A stretch of DNA of 61,620 nt, taken from assembly GCA_015680685.1 (NCBI GenBank), contig MNCI01000898.1:1-61620 (forward strand). The letters run 5' to 3'. The notes below the pieces were generated by a model. That model was not told the origin of the DNA. It searched no databases and saw only the letters and a list, made by a program, of their open reading frames with translations. This document shows, in pieces, positions 1 to 10,765 of the stretch; the first letter of the stretch is position 1; every line of letters starts with the position of its first letter. The position numbers and the translations under genes are program-made. Source of the DNA: Gnetum montanum (Eukaryota > Streptophyta > Gnetopsida > Gnetales > Gnetaceae).

Positions 1-780
1 GCCAATTGAGCTTAAGGTTTGTCTCAATGCATCATTTCAATACTTTCTTAAGGTGGTCTAGGGCTTGCTCAAATGTAGCTCCATAGGTGGAGAAGTCATC
101 CATGAAGACTTCCACACCACTACCAATTTGCTATTGAAAAATGCTTAGAACCAGGTGTTGGAATGTGGTAGGAGCATTACATAGACCAAAAGACATCTTA
201 TGATATGCAAAAGTCCTTCAAGGACTTGTGAATGTTGTCTTGTCCTAGTCCTCTAATGTGATCTGGATTTGGTTATAGCCATTATAACCATCCAAGAACC
301 TATAGTAGCAATGCCTAGATATTATGTCTAACACTTGATCAACAAATGGTAACAAAAAATGGTCTTGGAATGTTTTCATATTCAGCAGCTGAAAATTGAT
401 GCAAACTTTCCACTTAGCACCTTTCTTGGGCACAATAATGAGTGGACTAAGCCACTTACTATCTACAATGGAATAAATGAACCCTACCTTGAGGAGTTGT
501 TCAATTTCCTCTTTGATGATCTCCTTCAATTTGGGGTTCGATCATCTTTGTGGTTGCCTCTTTAGCTTCATGGTTGAATCAGTGTAGATTCGATGTTGAC
601 ATATCTTGGGATCAACCCCTTTGAGTTTAGGATATGACCAGGTAAAGGTTGTTGACCATTTTTCAACCACATTCAACAACATCTTTTTTTATTTTGGAGC
701 AAGATTTTCTTTGATTATGACTGGCTTTCCATTCTTCAAGAATACATATTCCATGCTAACTAGTAGAGTTTTTAGTTAAA
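1..780 (-). pseudogene. reverse transcriptase N-terminal part (Ty3/gypsy pol)
   Basis: The minus-strand frame from about 529 to 245 is open for 94 codons and reads as the start of a Ty3/gypsy RT: an EEIEQLLKVGFIY-type segment, then LSPLIIVPKKGAKWKVCINF, LLPFVDQVLDII and a YNGYNQI block. These are the palm and fingers motifs that precede the catalytic FxDDF box. The sequence downstream of this block continues to the window edge with several stops. RT would copy the element RNA into cDNA inside the virus-like particle. The matching part of the sister element at 15640-16000 has the same order of motifs. Non-functional here because of stops and because the frame upstream is broken. Confidence 0.85.
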
Positions 781-899
781 GGGGCTCTTCCTTGAAATTT
801 TTAGGGATTTCCAACTCTCCCCAATATGTATCATCATTTGCATCATTAGCGAGTTGGAGATGAACTTGCTCTAGTTCATCCATGCCTATGACATATGCA

Positions 900-1530
900 C
901 ATGTTAGGCTCTCAGTTGGTTCCATGCAAAGCGTGCTGCTCTCAAAAATTATGGTTAGCCATTGGATGTCCTCCTATTTTATGGCTACTACGTATAGATA
1001 CCTTTGAATTTCTGCTTCTAGTGCACACTGCTTGCATGTAGAGATGGATGCTCATTTCACTACCTAAAGTTTCTACACATAATTGCACCCTGTATCATTA
1101 TATGCGATGCATGGAACTTGCTTTTTCTCAATCTTTCCAAATGCATATTCTTTGAATATTTCTAGGGAAAGATCTTTGATGCCCATTCTTGCAACAACGG
1201 TACTTAGACATTCCCTTCCCATGATGATTGGGAAGTTCTCTTTGCAGTTCTCCACCTTGATCACTAGGAAATTAGCAGGATAAGACCAACCATAGATAGT
1301 GGTAATAATGTTTTCTACTAGTCCCAATGGAATAGTGATGGACTAGTCTACCAATTCTAAATGATATTACTCCTCTTGAGAGCAGGTAGGTTCCATGCAG
1401 TATATATCTCATGAGAGATCAAGTTGACACTAGAACCAAAATTAAGAAAAGCTTTACATGGTTCATTTCTAGTAATTTGTAAATAAATCAAAGAACTTCC
1501 AAGATCTACTAAGGAAAATTTCTAGCACGA
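900..1530 (-). pseudogene. retropepsin-like protease remnant (Ty3/gypsy)
   Basis: On the minus strand, near 1400-1440, the reading frame has a retropepsin-like active-site context in which FGSSVNLIS stands where sister copies keep DS-type residues followed by NLIS, so the catalytic DSG is not intact. Downstream, the 84-codon open stretch 1327-1073 contains a conserved MGRECLSTVVARMGIKDLSLEIFKE-like segment that is also present in the sister copies at 15000-15080 and on the minus strand near 31000. In an active element this aspartic protease would cut the Gag-Pol polyprotein. Stops interrupt the frame several times. Confidence 0.68.
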
Positions 1531-1559
1531 ATCCAATTAGATACGATGTGATTAAGCAT

Positions 1560-4086
1560 CATAGTATGGATCTTGGGTGGTATTTGGTTTGAAGGGGACT
1601 TAAAGGAATTTAATATAAAGGAAGATGGAGGAATAGGGTTGTCAACTACAAGTGTATTTGAGGGCTTAGGTGGACTACGTGGTCAAAAGAAAGGTCTTTT
1701 ATTTGATCAAGTATCCAAACCACTCAATTGATAAAATGATTGTAGATTAATGGCCCTAGTAGCATTTCATTGTTATAGTTGAGTAGGTAGTTCATCTTGC
1801 ATGAGTGGAGCAAGTGATAGCTATGCAACTGGAGGAGGAAGATGTGCAGGAACATGCGAAGGATAAGGGTAAAAGGTGGTATCCCTTCTTGCATGTGGAG
1901 AATGAGTTCAATAATGATTAGAAAGGAGGTAGTGAGATTGGAAAGTAGAAATGTGACTGGAGGAGTCATGTGGAGACAAGGGTTTTTGAACATAATACCC
2001 ATAGGGATTAGGTTGTTGATAAGGGTATTGTTGCCTTGGTGGTGGAAATGCCCATGACTATGGTTACTGCCATTGTTGATATTGCTCATATCATTGCAAA
2101 GAAGTTCCACTTGGATAATACTATTGTTTCTAGTTAGGACTACCTAGAATTGCCTTGAGGATAGGGCAATCTTTTGGGTGTTTACCTTTGTGCGAGTTTT
2201 CGATTCAAAGCATACATCATAGACTCCTATAAGTGTGACACTATGGGGAAATGTCTCTTAGGATATTCATACTAGCAGATGTCACATCCACCATCATCAT
2301 TTGATTCAATTCCCACAACTTCTTCTATTATAGAAATCTTGCCCTTATCTCATTGATAAGCACATTCAGCTTCCTTGCATCTCCTATGCTCATGATCACT
2401 AACTTATTTTTTGGACTCTTCAGTAATTTTTAGGACAACTTGAAATCTATTGTCCATGGATTCCCATAACTAATAAACTTTGGCCATAATTTTAGATTGA
2501 AATTTTTAAAGTGGTAAGGCTTTCTTATTCATCACCCCATCAAGTGCTGATTCTTCCTCACCATTACGAAATCGAACCTCCTTCTTGTGAATGGAAGGAT
2601 CATGATAATATTTTTCTACACTTTCTCATTTTCTCAATTCCTCTTTAGCTACCTACTCAATTAATCTTTGGATCTGATGAGCACTTAATTGTGCCAACCG
2701 CCCTTGGGCATAGACACTAAGGGTTCTCCTCATTTCTAATCGAAGCCCATCTATAATGTGGTGAAGTTGATCCAATTGAGAATAACCATGACCAAGACAT
2801 TTGTGCATTAAGGAATAGTATCAGCCAATGGAAACATCCAAGAGTTTGTGTGTTCCTTGTTTCCATCCTTAGATTTGCCTTCTCAAGTTGGACACTCAAA
2901 AGTATGTTTAATATTTGTTATTGAATAATTCAAGCATTGTACTCCATCATCTGATAGATTTTAGTTCTAAGGAACAGTATTAGTTTTTTACTTCTTTAAT
3001 GAGTGTTCGTGGGAACAACTTAAGTTTTTGTCACTCATTCTCTATATTTTGCAAGGCACATGCATCTTGAAAAGCTTAGGGATGGTTCTACAGATATGAG
3101 TTATATTCCCCTTCAAATTGAGGGATATTGTTCATGTCTAGCCTTTTGATCTAACTATCCTTCACATGCCTTGTTGAAATTCATACTGCCTCTACGATGT
3201 TAAGCATACTCCAAGTAGCAAGCAAAGTCTCATTAAGGCCTTGATTTTGGTACCTCTGATGCCCTCTACTACCCCTTCATTCATGGAATCGTGTCTCTAT
3301 TGAATGCTTGCACCCCTAGTCTTACCTTGCCCAATAATCCCTTCAATCATTTTGGTCCTATTAGTCATCTTCATCACGGTCACACCCCTTGTGGTTACAA
3401 TTAGAGCTAAAAGAAGAGGAAAATGATGATGAAGGTGAAGAGGAAGGAGGACTAGCACCATAATGGTGCTTGCTACCACCACTTTGGTGATCACAACCAT
3501 GATCACAATCTTGTTTCTTGTCCGCATCCCTTCCTTGACTTGCCTCTTTGGATCCCTCTTTGTCATTGGATCCATTCTTACAAGAACTAGGATTATGAAT
3601 TGTGCACTGCAAGTTCTGGTTTTTACCTCCTTCACCAAAGTCAAAGAGAGGAATTTTAATGAATGGAAAACCCCTAGAGAAAGGTTCTCCATTATCCTTT
3701 TGGTACAACAGGAATGGGGAATCATTAAATCTTTTTCCCTTTGCAAATTTAGAACACTGTTCTAATTGGTGATCTCTGAGATGTTGTGCCTTAGTGGGAC
3801 AATAATCCCTAGCATCACTATCATGCACCTCGTACTCAACATGAAATCCTTGGAGACCCCATTGTATAAGCATTTGTTGGAGCATTGTAGGAACGGATCA
3901 ATTGGGCAGCAACACAATGTTGCCCTCCATGTCATGCCACCACAACTATTCATCTTGATGTAGGATGAAGGTGAAATTTGATACATACTCATTAGGATGA
4001 GCATATACCACTTGGTATTATTGAGGCACCGACGGATGTACTTTGTTAAACTTGGGTGGAGAATCACTCTTGTGAGGAGAAGACAT
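1560..4086 (-). pseudogene. gag of family R copy 1, degenerate
   Basis: The minus-strand ATG at 4086 begins a frame that continues in phase through 3885-3361 and aligns with the gag starts at 10766 and 60734: a HPxEY..FTFILHQDE block, then a EYxxxDxDxRDYxPTxAQ block and a Ser/His-rich low-complexity region (3361-3480). Further down come the capsid-like blocks LQNIENEWQKLKLFPRTL, WSTMLELFNNKY and VSNLRRQI, shared with both gag copies of the 10.7-14 kb region. Gag would form the particle shell and package RNA. In-frame TAG stops appear already in the first 60 codons and the frame shifts, so no intact protein remains. The 3' half (about 1560-2600) is recognisable only by alignment to sisters. 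Confidence 0.82.
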
Positions 4087-4228
4087 TTTATGTTAGAAAA
4101 AATAAAAATGCAGTGTGCTTTTTAAAAGTTTTGTAGTAATTTTAAGATGTGATATGACTCTAAGGTTTGTTTCAATGATTTGAATAATTTTCACTAAGCC
4201 ATAGATAGTGCTGAAAATAACCATAAGT

Positions 4229-4246
4229 TCCCTAGCAATAGTGCCA
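4229..4246 (-). other. primer-binding site (tRNA-Asp type, mutated)
   Basis: On the minus strand, directly after the LTR end, reads TGGCACTATTGCTAGGGA. The intact form in the younger copies is TGGCGCCGTTGCCGGGGA, which matches the complement of the plant tRNA-Asp 3' end as I know it. All visible differences here are C/T or G/A changes. Confidence 0.8.
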
Positions 4247-4247
4247 A

Positions 4248-5113
4248 TGATGTGTGACAAGGTACCCCTACACCCAACCATACGAATCATTAAGGTGTTC
4301 ATGCGCGATCTAGTTGAATTCCATGAACCTATGGTTCTTTAGTGCACTAGTTCCTCTAGAAAGTGAAATGGATGTTGAGAATGTTCATTGTCTTTCCAAC
4401 TACACTTGTGAAACTTAAGGACATGGTTTAAGTGTAATTGAGGCACATGATTTTTATCATTTTATGTTTTGTAAGTTTAATCACCTACACCAATAATGAA
4501 AGGTAGAGTAATTTAGGATCTAATTTATCTACTACCTAGCTAGAATAACACAAGTACCCGTCCCACCTTCTTGGACACATCTTAAACACATATAGCCCTA
4601 TTGGGTTACCAAATGTGAAGTGTTTCTAGGTTACCAATTGCTACATGTATGCTCGAGGTAGTCGTGCTTGTGTTCATTAACACCTAAAAATTAATTGTTT
4701 AATTAAAGTGCATTAAAGCGAAGTGCATGTATATTAAATGCATCAAGGAAATATTAATCTATTCTCTGTGCTACAAGGATGATCAAAAGGATTCATTTTT
4801 GTTCCCATCACATTGCTATGCTCAGGTACATCAACGTTCGAACAAAGATCCGCACACACTTAGACTCTTGGTGCAAGCACTCAAAAAATATTCTAACTTT
4901 GAAGAAAACAAACTACAAGAGCTTCGTTACTCTATACAAAAGACTATGAAAAACTCAACTAAAAACTTATGAAAACTGTGAGCCCAAGCATTATATTTAT
5001 AGGCCAGCATATACCCTGCAATATCAGATATTCGACATCGCATCTTGGGCTCCAACATTGTGTATCTGATGTTGAGGCTCCGATATCGGACCTAGTCAAA
5101 ACATGATTCATCA
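4248..5113 (-). repeat. 5' LTR of family R copy 1
   Basis: Read on the minus strand, the LTR starts TGATGA at 5113 and ends CATCA at 4248, next to the PBS. It contains a TATA box (TATAAATATA, 5001-4992), a short palindrome CCGATATCGG just upstream of it, and the family-typical end TGTAGGGGTACC...CATCA. It would supply promoter and polyadenylation signals. Confidence 0.85.
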
Positions 5114-5807
5114 CAAGGCAATAAAATTTTTTAAAAAATGAAGCTATTTAAAGTTAGCTCAAAGTATCAAAGACATTACTATTAAATTTCTCAAGATGCT
5201 TTTCAAAGACAACGTAAGCTGTTATATAGCTACCAAACAGAAGTCTATTATTGCTTAAAAATAGAGCTATGAGAGTAATCAGACTATCCCAGAATTAAAT
5301 GTCAAACATGATACTATCTAAACCATTAGCTAAGCAACTAAGACAAAATGAAAAGAAAAAAACTCACAAGATTAAAACAAAGTAGCTGAATTGATGCCTT
5401 TAACAAGTCATGCTTTACAATTTTCAATATATTTCTTCTTTCCAAGATTCTCCCCTCTTTAATTTTACCCTTGAAACCCTTTTTATAGTGGCTTTTAGGT
5501 AGTTACAATGATCATGCAAGATTAAGGTGAATTACAAATATTTAGGATATTAACTCATAACCACCATAAGAGGTCAAAACTTCTATAGAAAGTTATAAGA
5601 AAATCAAGTCGTAGTTGGCAAGTGTCCTCCCCAATAATCTTCTTTTCTTTTTAATGATAACTTTATATATATTTATGGTATTGAGAAAACCGTGGGTGCA
5701 TTATGAGAAATGACCACTTTAGAAAAGGTTTAAATCCTTGCTCCTTGAACACGAAATCTTCCTTGTTTAACTCATGGGAGAGTTGACACGTTTCCACACT
5801 TAGGATC
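5114..5807. other. AT-rich DNA, nothing recognised
   Basis: No reading frame, RNA gene or repeat could be supported on either strand. It lies between the outer end of an LTR and the GC-richer stretch that begins near 5810. Confidence 0.6.
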
Positions 5808-6650
5808 TCATCCATCGGATAAGGCTTTATCATTTTCCTGCATCACCTGCTGAATTGGCATTGTTGTCATACCTACGTCCATAGCCACGTCCGCTGTGTA
5901 AGACTCCACCACCACCTGCTCGTTGTTGACATGCCGCTTCCCATGCCTACGGTTTGTGCTATTGCTGCTGCTATCTGCTATGGAAGGCAACAACATTGTG
6001 CTGGTTCCAACAGTCTGCCCAGCGTAAGCCGTTTCGGAGAGGTGCTCAAATCCCACGAAAATCATAAATCTGGCGTTTCCTCTGAATCTGAAGTCCTTGA
6101 TGCTGAATCCAGCAGGGTAGATTGGCATCTGCATCACTGGAATCATCCAAATCCAAGACCAGCAACAAGAACTTGTAATAGTTGAACTGCCCTTGGGTAA
6201 CGGCTCCAAATTGGGCCTTTTCGGGAACAAGGGGGAGCAGCAGCGAACTGTTATGATGACGGTCGTGTAGGGCCGCAGGGCCGTCTGCAGAAGAGCATTG
6301 TGGTTGGGGCAAGTCTGAGAAGTCCGTCCACGCTGCTTACAGCTTGGCGTAATTAGTGAGCAATGCTGTGTCGCAAATGATATCTCTGTCCACATGATAT
6401 GAACATTTCTGTGCAGCAGAGTATCAGAAATTCTTGCATTTGCATTTTCATAGTTGCAAGAAAGGTGTGTAGCTGCTGCTTCTCTTCCTCCTCCGCATAG
6501 GCAGATTGCAGACTGAAACATAACGCAGCAGCATCAACAACGTCGTTATTGACAGGATAGCCATGAGTTTTCTCGATACAATTGTCTGGGATTTTGTTAA
6601 AGTGCATTTTAATCTTAAAACAGGAAGGGGCTTGTTAAGGTAAACCACAA
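5808..6650 (-). pseudogene. possible degraded cellular gene, unidentified
   Basis: This stretch is richer in GC than its neighbours and shows codon-like texture on the minus strand without matching the retroelements in this window. Coherent-looking segments switch between frames: one with a QGQFNYYKFLLL run followed by an acidic LDLDDSSDADANLP stretch (about 6200-6110), and another with a KDFRFRGNARFMIFVGFEHL run that continues to an Asn/Ser-rich tail ending near 5808. The switch suggests frameshifts in a former coding exon. I do not recognise the family. It could equally be fortuitous open sequence in a GC-richer patch, so the call is tentative. Confidence 0.35.
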
Positions 6651-7620
6651 ACTGCATATCTTTTCTGATAATTTTACGGCAGATGTTTGACCTTGGATTC
6701 GCCTTCGCCTGTGTTTTTGGGTTTCTCACTGTGCTTCTACTGGAATGGAATGGTTAAACCACCACGGATCCTCTATATTTCAAGGCCGCTGTGCAGAGGC
6801 TCACTGGTCGGCAATCTGGAAAGTATCATCCAGGGATTTTGGCTACAAAAGTTTCAGAATCAGGAACAAAATGTTCTGAAAAATACAGGATCCATGACTG
6901 TGATGTTTCTTATGCGGTTTCTGCATTGCCAAGGGCTTCAAACCAATCATAATGTGAAAGCTTTCCTTCTTCAGAAAGCTCATCAAAATTCTTCCTGGAT
7001 CCCAGGTAATTAATATTCTTATTACAATATAGAGTATTATCAATGGTTGACAATGGGATAAGAATGTCTATGATCCATTGCTTTAGGCCCCTCATAATGG
7101 ACTGCGCATTAAGAATGTCTATGATCCATTGCTTTAGAACCCTCACAATGGACAGTGCGCGTAAGAACCAACTACAGATTCTACGAGAATAATAAGGTTA
7201 ATGTTATTATTAGTTAACTTAAATGCCTGTGGACCTAAGTCATCAGATCTCTTAAGGCACAAGCTTTGCAAAATAACTCATAGAGCTCCTCACAAATGTC
7301 AATATTTGCTTCAATTCCTCACCTCTCTTCCTTCAAAAGATAGTGTAAAGCATTTATAAAAGAAGGATGGAACATATTTCATAAAGCTTGCTCAATTAAA
7401 TGGTTAAAATATGCCAACATTTCTTGCCCTCCTTAAAATGCTTAAAGAAATTTATGCAAGCTTGGTTTTAAATTGACCTATAGCTTTCTATTAAGCTTTT
7501 TACAGTGGAGAAAAATTTTCATCGAAATTAAGGTTCAATGATATAAAAACCTCATTCCTAAGAAACAAAAACAAAATTGTACACATGAAGCCATAGCATA
7601 AGCTACTCAACAAAAGAAAA
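6651..7620. other. intergenic DNA with a short direct repeat
   Basis: No gene is supported. The only structure seen is the pair of roughly 50-base direct repeats at 7060-7162. The rest is AT-rich. Confidence 0.5.
7060..7162. repeat. two-copy direct repeat of about 50 bases
   Basis: The phrase AAGAATGTCTATGATCCATT is followed in both copies by a near-identical tail ending in AATGGAC(T/A)G(C/T)GCG-like sequence. Two tandem copies with a few substitutions are visible. Confidence 0.8.
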
Positions 7621-9714
7621 AAGAGTGGTCACAATGACCATCTTAGAAATCCTCTTGTCTTGGATTCTATTGTACTTCATTTCTGATGTAATCCAAGCTT
7701 TCTTTTCTTCCTCTTATTTTATTGGTGCTTCTGCTTCTTCAACCCTCACGTTATCCTTTGCAGCATTATTTCTAGAAACTATCTCCTTCCATTTTTCAAA
7801 TGTTGTTTTAATTCTAATACTCAAAGCTTTATATTTGACCTTATTAATGCAAAGGAAAGATAGAGGAACTGCCTTGAAAATCTATGGAGAATCATCATTC
7901 ACTAAAACTACTTTGGCCCCTACACCTTTGGAGTTACAAGAACTATGAAAATATAATTCGTACTTGCTCTTATCTTTAAATTTCTCTTTTTCTAAGTTAT
8001 AAACTTCTTAAAGTGTGCAAATTTTGGATTTAAAAACTCTTGTTTTGACAACTTTGTTTTTCCCATTTGAAGTAGTGTTTTCAATCATAAAAGGTTCACT
8101 ATATATGTGTATTTGATTTGGTTCCCCTTTCCAAGGTAGCCACATATGTGAATAAGCTGTTGATATGTAACCTCAGAAATTTTTACTCCAACTGTTACTC
8201 AACAAAACACTATGTGAATTCAGGATGTCTACCACTTGAATAGTTACTCTACTTTTTATATAGGGTTCAGAAGTGATTTCTAGTAGAACATTGGGCAGTT
8301 AACCCACAATCTTCCCTCTACTCCTGTCCACTTGAACAATATTTTTATTGAATTGTTTGGGAGTCAAACCAAGTTTTTTGCATATAGATAATGACATAAT
8401 AATAGATGTAGCTCTAAAATCAACCAAATAGTTGTGAAGATATTTATCTTTTTAACTTCATTGTCAAACGAAATTGAAAAGCTTCTTTATCAAGAGTATA
8501 ATCATAACTAGTTTTTGTTATCTTATCAATGTTAGATACATAGCTTAACTCTGACTCTTCAATTCTTCTTTTACCTATAATAAATTCTAAAGCTTTTCTC
8601 TGTTGATCTCCTATTTATAACATTTGATATATATTGATGTTGGCCTTGACATGTTTTAGATCCTCAATCAAATTATATTCTCCATCTCCACAACAGCTTG
8701 GTTTTCTCATCGATTTGTTAAAAGTTTGATTTTGAGTACTTTGCTCTACTTGATCTTCTTTACTTTTATTTTTTCCTTTTCCACTTGGTTCAAAAACCTT
8801 CCTCTTAGTGGATGGATCAAAAATAATGTTTGGAGGCATGGAAGTAGTTAATCTTTTTTTTTATCATAGATTATATCTATTTTCTTCATTGTTATTACAC
8901 TGTGATTACAATATATCTTCTTCAAAACTTGAGAGAGAAGAGGTGTCACTAGATCCATTCTTAGAAGATTTGCTTGCATACTGAACACTAGATAGATCAT
9001 TATTAAATGCAATATCAAGGAAGTTGGACATAACAACATCATGCTCATCCTCATCATATGCTAACTTAGTGTCTTGATATGTATGTTTCCTATTTTTCTT
9101 TTCTTCCTTGATTTTAACTTTTGCTAAAGCTTTTTCTAGTTTCACTACTTTGTTGGAAAAGTCTCTCATTAACTATCCTTTTCTAGATTATTTGCTTTCT
9201 AACTCTTGCTCTAGCTTAATACGAGATGGTTCTAGTAATGCTTTAAGTTGGGTAAAATCTTGCACTGGGATTCTAATTTTTCTTCACCTTTGTAAGCTGC
9301 AATAATTTCTTCATTATTCAAGTTGAACTATTTTTCTAATTGTATAGATTTACTAAAGTAGTAATTCAGTGTTAGCAAGTTTGGGGTTCTCCTTAACTAG
9401 ATTGAAATATTGGGATTCACAACCTTAAGATAAGTGTCTCTAAGCATTTCATCTAATGGTCTATACTATCTTTGAAAGAGCCCACAAATTCATTGAAATT
9501 TAATGTTGAAATCTCTATTTAACTCTTTAACTCATTGCTTATCTTGTACTAGCCCATAGTACAGTTGTTTTGATCCAGTTAATTGCCAAATTGAGCTAAG
9601 AAAAGGCCTTTCATGTCATCCCAACTTGTGATACTATTACTTGGCAAGTTTGAATACCAAATTTGAGCCATATCCTTTAAGTTTGCTATGAATAACCTTT
9701 GGGCTTAATCTTGG
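7621..9714 (-). mobile_element. gag-protease remnant of a second gypsy-like family (minus)
   Basis: Read leftward from about 9300, there is a Lys-rich segment (9169-8906, with EKALAKVKIKEEKKNRK and a Ser-rich acidic end), then 8839-8615 with a Lys-rich run and a YNLIEDLKHVKANINIYQML ending. That ending closely resembles YNLVEDLKKAKANISMYDLL in the gag of the minus-strand element at 45149-46120, which places it just before the protease. A degraded retropepsin follows at about 8480-8100, where the active-site Asp-containing region is barely readable. Stops and frameshifts are frequent. No LTR was found for it; its right side is cut by the LTR beginning at 9715. Confidence 0.65.
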
Positions 9715-10624
9715 TGATGAGACGTGGATTGCACAAGCCGTGATATCGCGTACGCGATATCGCGGTCCGCTGCCAAATCTATAAATAAGAGGTGGCACTC
9801 CCCTCATTTCTAATCATAGGCGTAAAGTAGCTAAGCTCTGGCGGATTGATCACCTCAGAGATAGAATATTTTCCATGTGCCCGCAGTAGGAGTCCCCCAA
9901 GTGAACGGTTCTTTATTCGAGCATCTTTGTACCTGAACGCAAGTTGTGTACGGCAATAAAGACGAGCTTTGTGGATAAACCTTGCAGTGCATGGATAGGT
10001 TTAATTAATGTTATTTATTTCTTTCCTAGTAACGCGGCATGAGTACGACTTGGTTATGAGCGTTGACGAACATGTACGGCTAGCCAAGGAATCAGCTACT
10101 CATCGCGATTGGATTCTCTCACCCTTACCTCCTAGAACGTGGGACAAGTATGACTTGATTACGAGCATCTACAGATGTGTACGGCTAGTCAAGGAATTGG
10201 CTGCTTTTCATACTTAGGTTAGTTAAGTGCCTCAATATGACCGCTTCGAGCACGTGCATTATTTGTGGTAATCCCAGTAATGATTAGCGTTTGGTAACCA
10301 CAATTGCACAGTTCAGGGTGTGTACGGCAAGTGGGAACAGATGTTGATGCTAGGACTTAGCATTGTAGTTAGAATTAGTTTTAGTCTCTCAACCCTTCAC
10401 CATTTAGCATAGGAGATAAATCAGAAAATACCGAAAAAATCATATACCTCGGACTTACTTAACCATACACCGTGACAACAACAAGTAAGTCTGGGAAGAC
10501 AATGATTAATTAACCCCAAGTGTTCCTTGCGGCGTTTAGGCATTTAGTCTACGAAGTTCGACCGGATCGTGCATGCTACACTCGTTTTGTATGGTTGAGT
10601 GTAGGGGTACCTCGCCACTCATCA
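9715..10624 (+). repeat. LTR of younger family R element
   Basis: The LTR starts TGATGAGACG and ends CGCCACTCATCA directly before the PBS. A close relative with the same ends occurs at 59759-60586. U3 holds a near-perfect 24-base palindrome (9740-9763) and a TATA box (TATAAATA, 9780-9787). Confidence 0.9.
9740..9787 (+). promoter_or_regulatory. LTR promoter: CGATATCG palindrome plus TATA box
   Basis: GTGATATCGCG/TACGCGATATCGC forms a 24-base palindrome with one mismatched pair (T at 9741, where the copy at 59804 has C). TATAAATA follows at 9780. The arrangement is the same in the second young LTR, which supports a promoter role, though no factor is known to me for this site. Confidence 0.65.
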
Positions 10625-10625
10625 T

Positions 10626-10643
10626 TGGCGCCGTTGCCAGGGA
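10626..10643 (+). other. primer-binding site, tRNA-Asp type
   Basis: TGGCGCCGTTGCCAGGGA lies one base after the LTR end. This is the PBS of Athila/Tat-type plant gypsy elements, complementary to the 3' end of tRNA-Asp, with one difference from the copy at 60588. Confidence 0.88.
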
Positions 10644-10765
10644 CTAAGTGTTTTTACGCCAATTAGAACATTAGGAAATCTTTTACATCGTTGTGAGCCT
10701 TAACAAACCTTTGGGTTAATTAGTTAATTAATAACATATATAACGGTGAATAGCACACCAGTAAA

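Larger units (their letters stand above)
1..5113 (-). mobile_element. Ty3/gypsy LTR retrotransposon, family R copy 1 (5' half, degenerate)
   Basis: Read on the minus strand, the order is LTR (5113 to 4248), PBS (4246 to 4229), gag (from 4086), protease and the start of RT, which runs off the left edge of the window. The order and the PBS type are those of plant Ty3/gypsy elements of the Athila/Tat kind. All coding parts carry several in-frame stops, mostly TAG, so this is a dead copy. The same family recurs at 9715-24151, 24152-34617 and 59759-61620, and alignment to those copies is the main evidence for the internal boundaries. The 3' half and second LTR are outside the window, so target-site duplication cannot be tested. 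Confidence 0.88.

Noticed and set aside
5808-6521. 237-codon minus-strand frame as an intact gene
   Set aside because: No recognisable domain along its whole length, and coherent-looking segments occur in different frames; kept only as a possible pseudogene.
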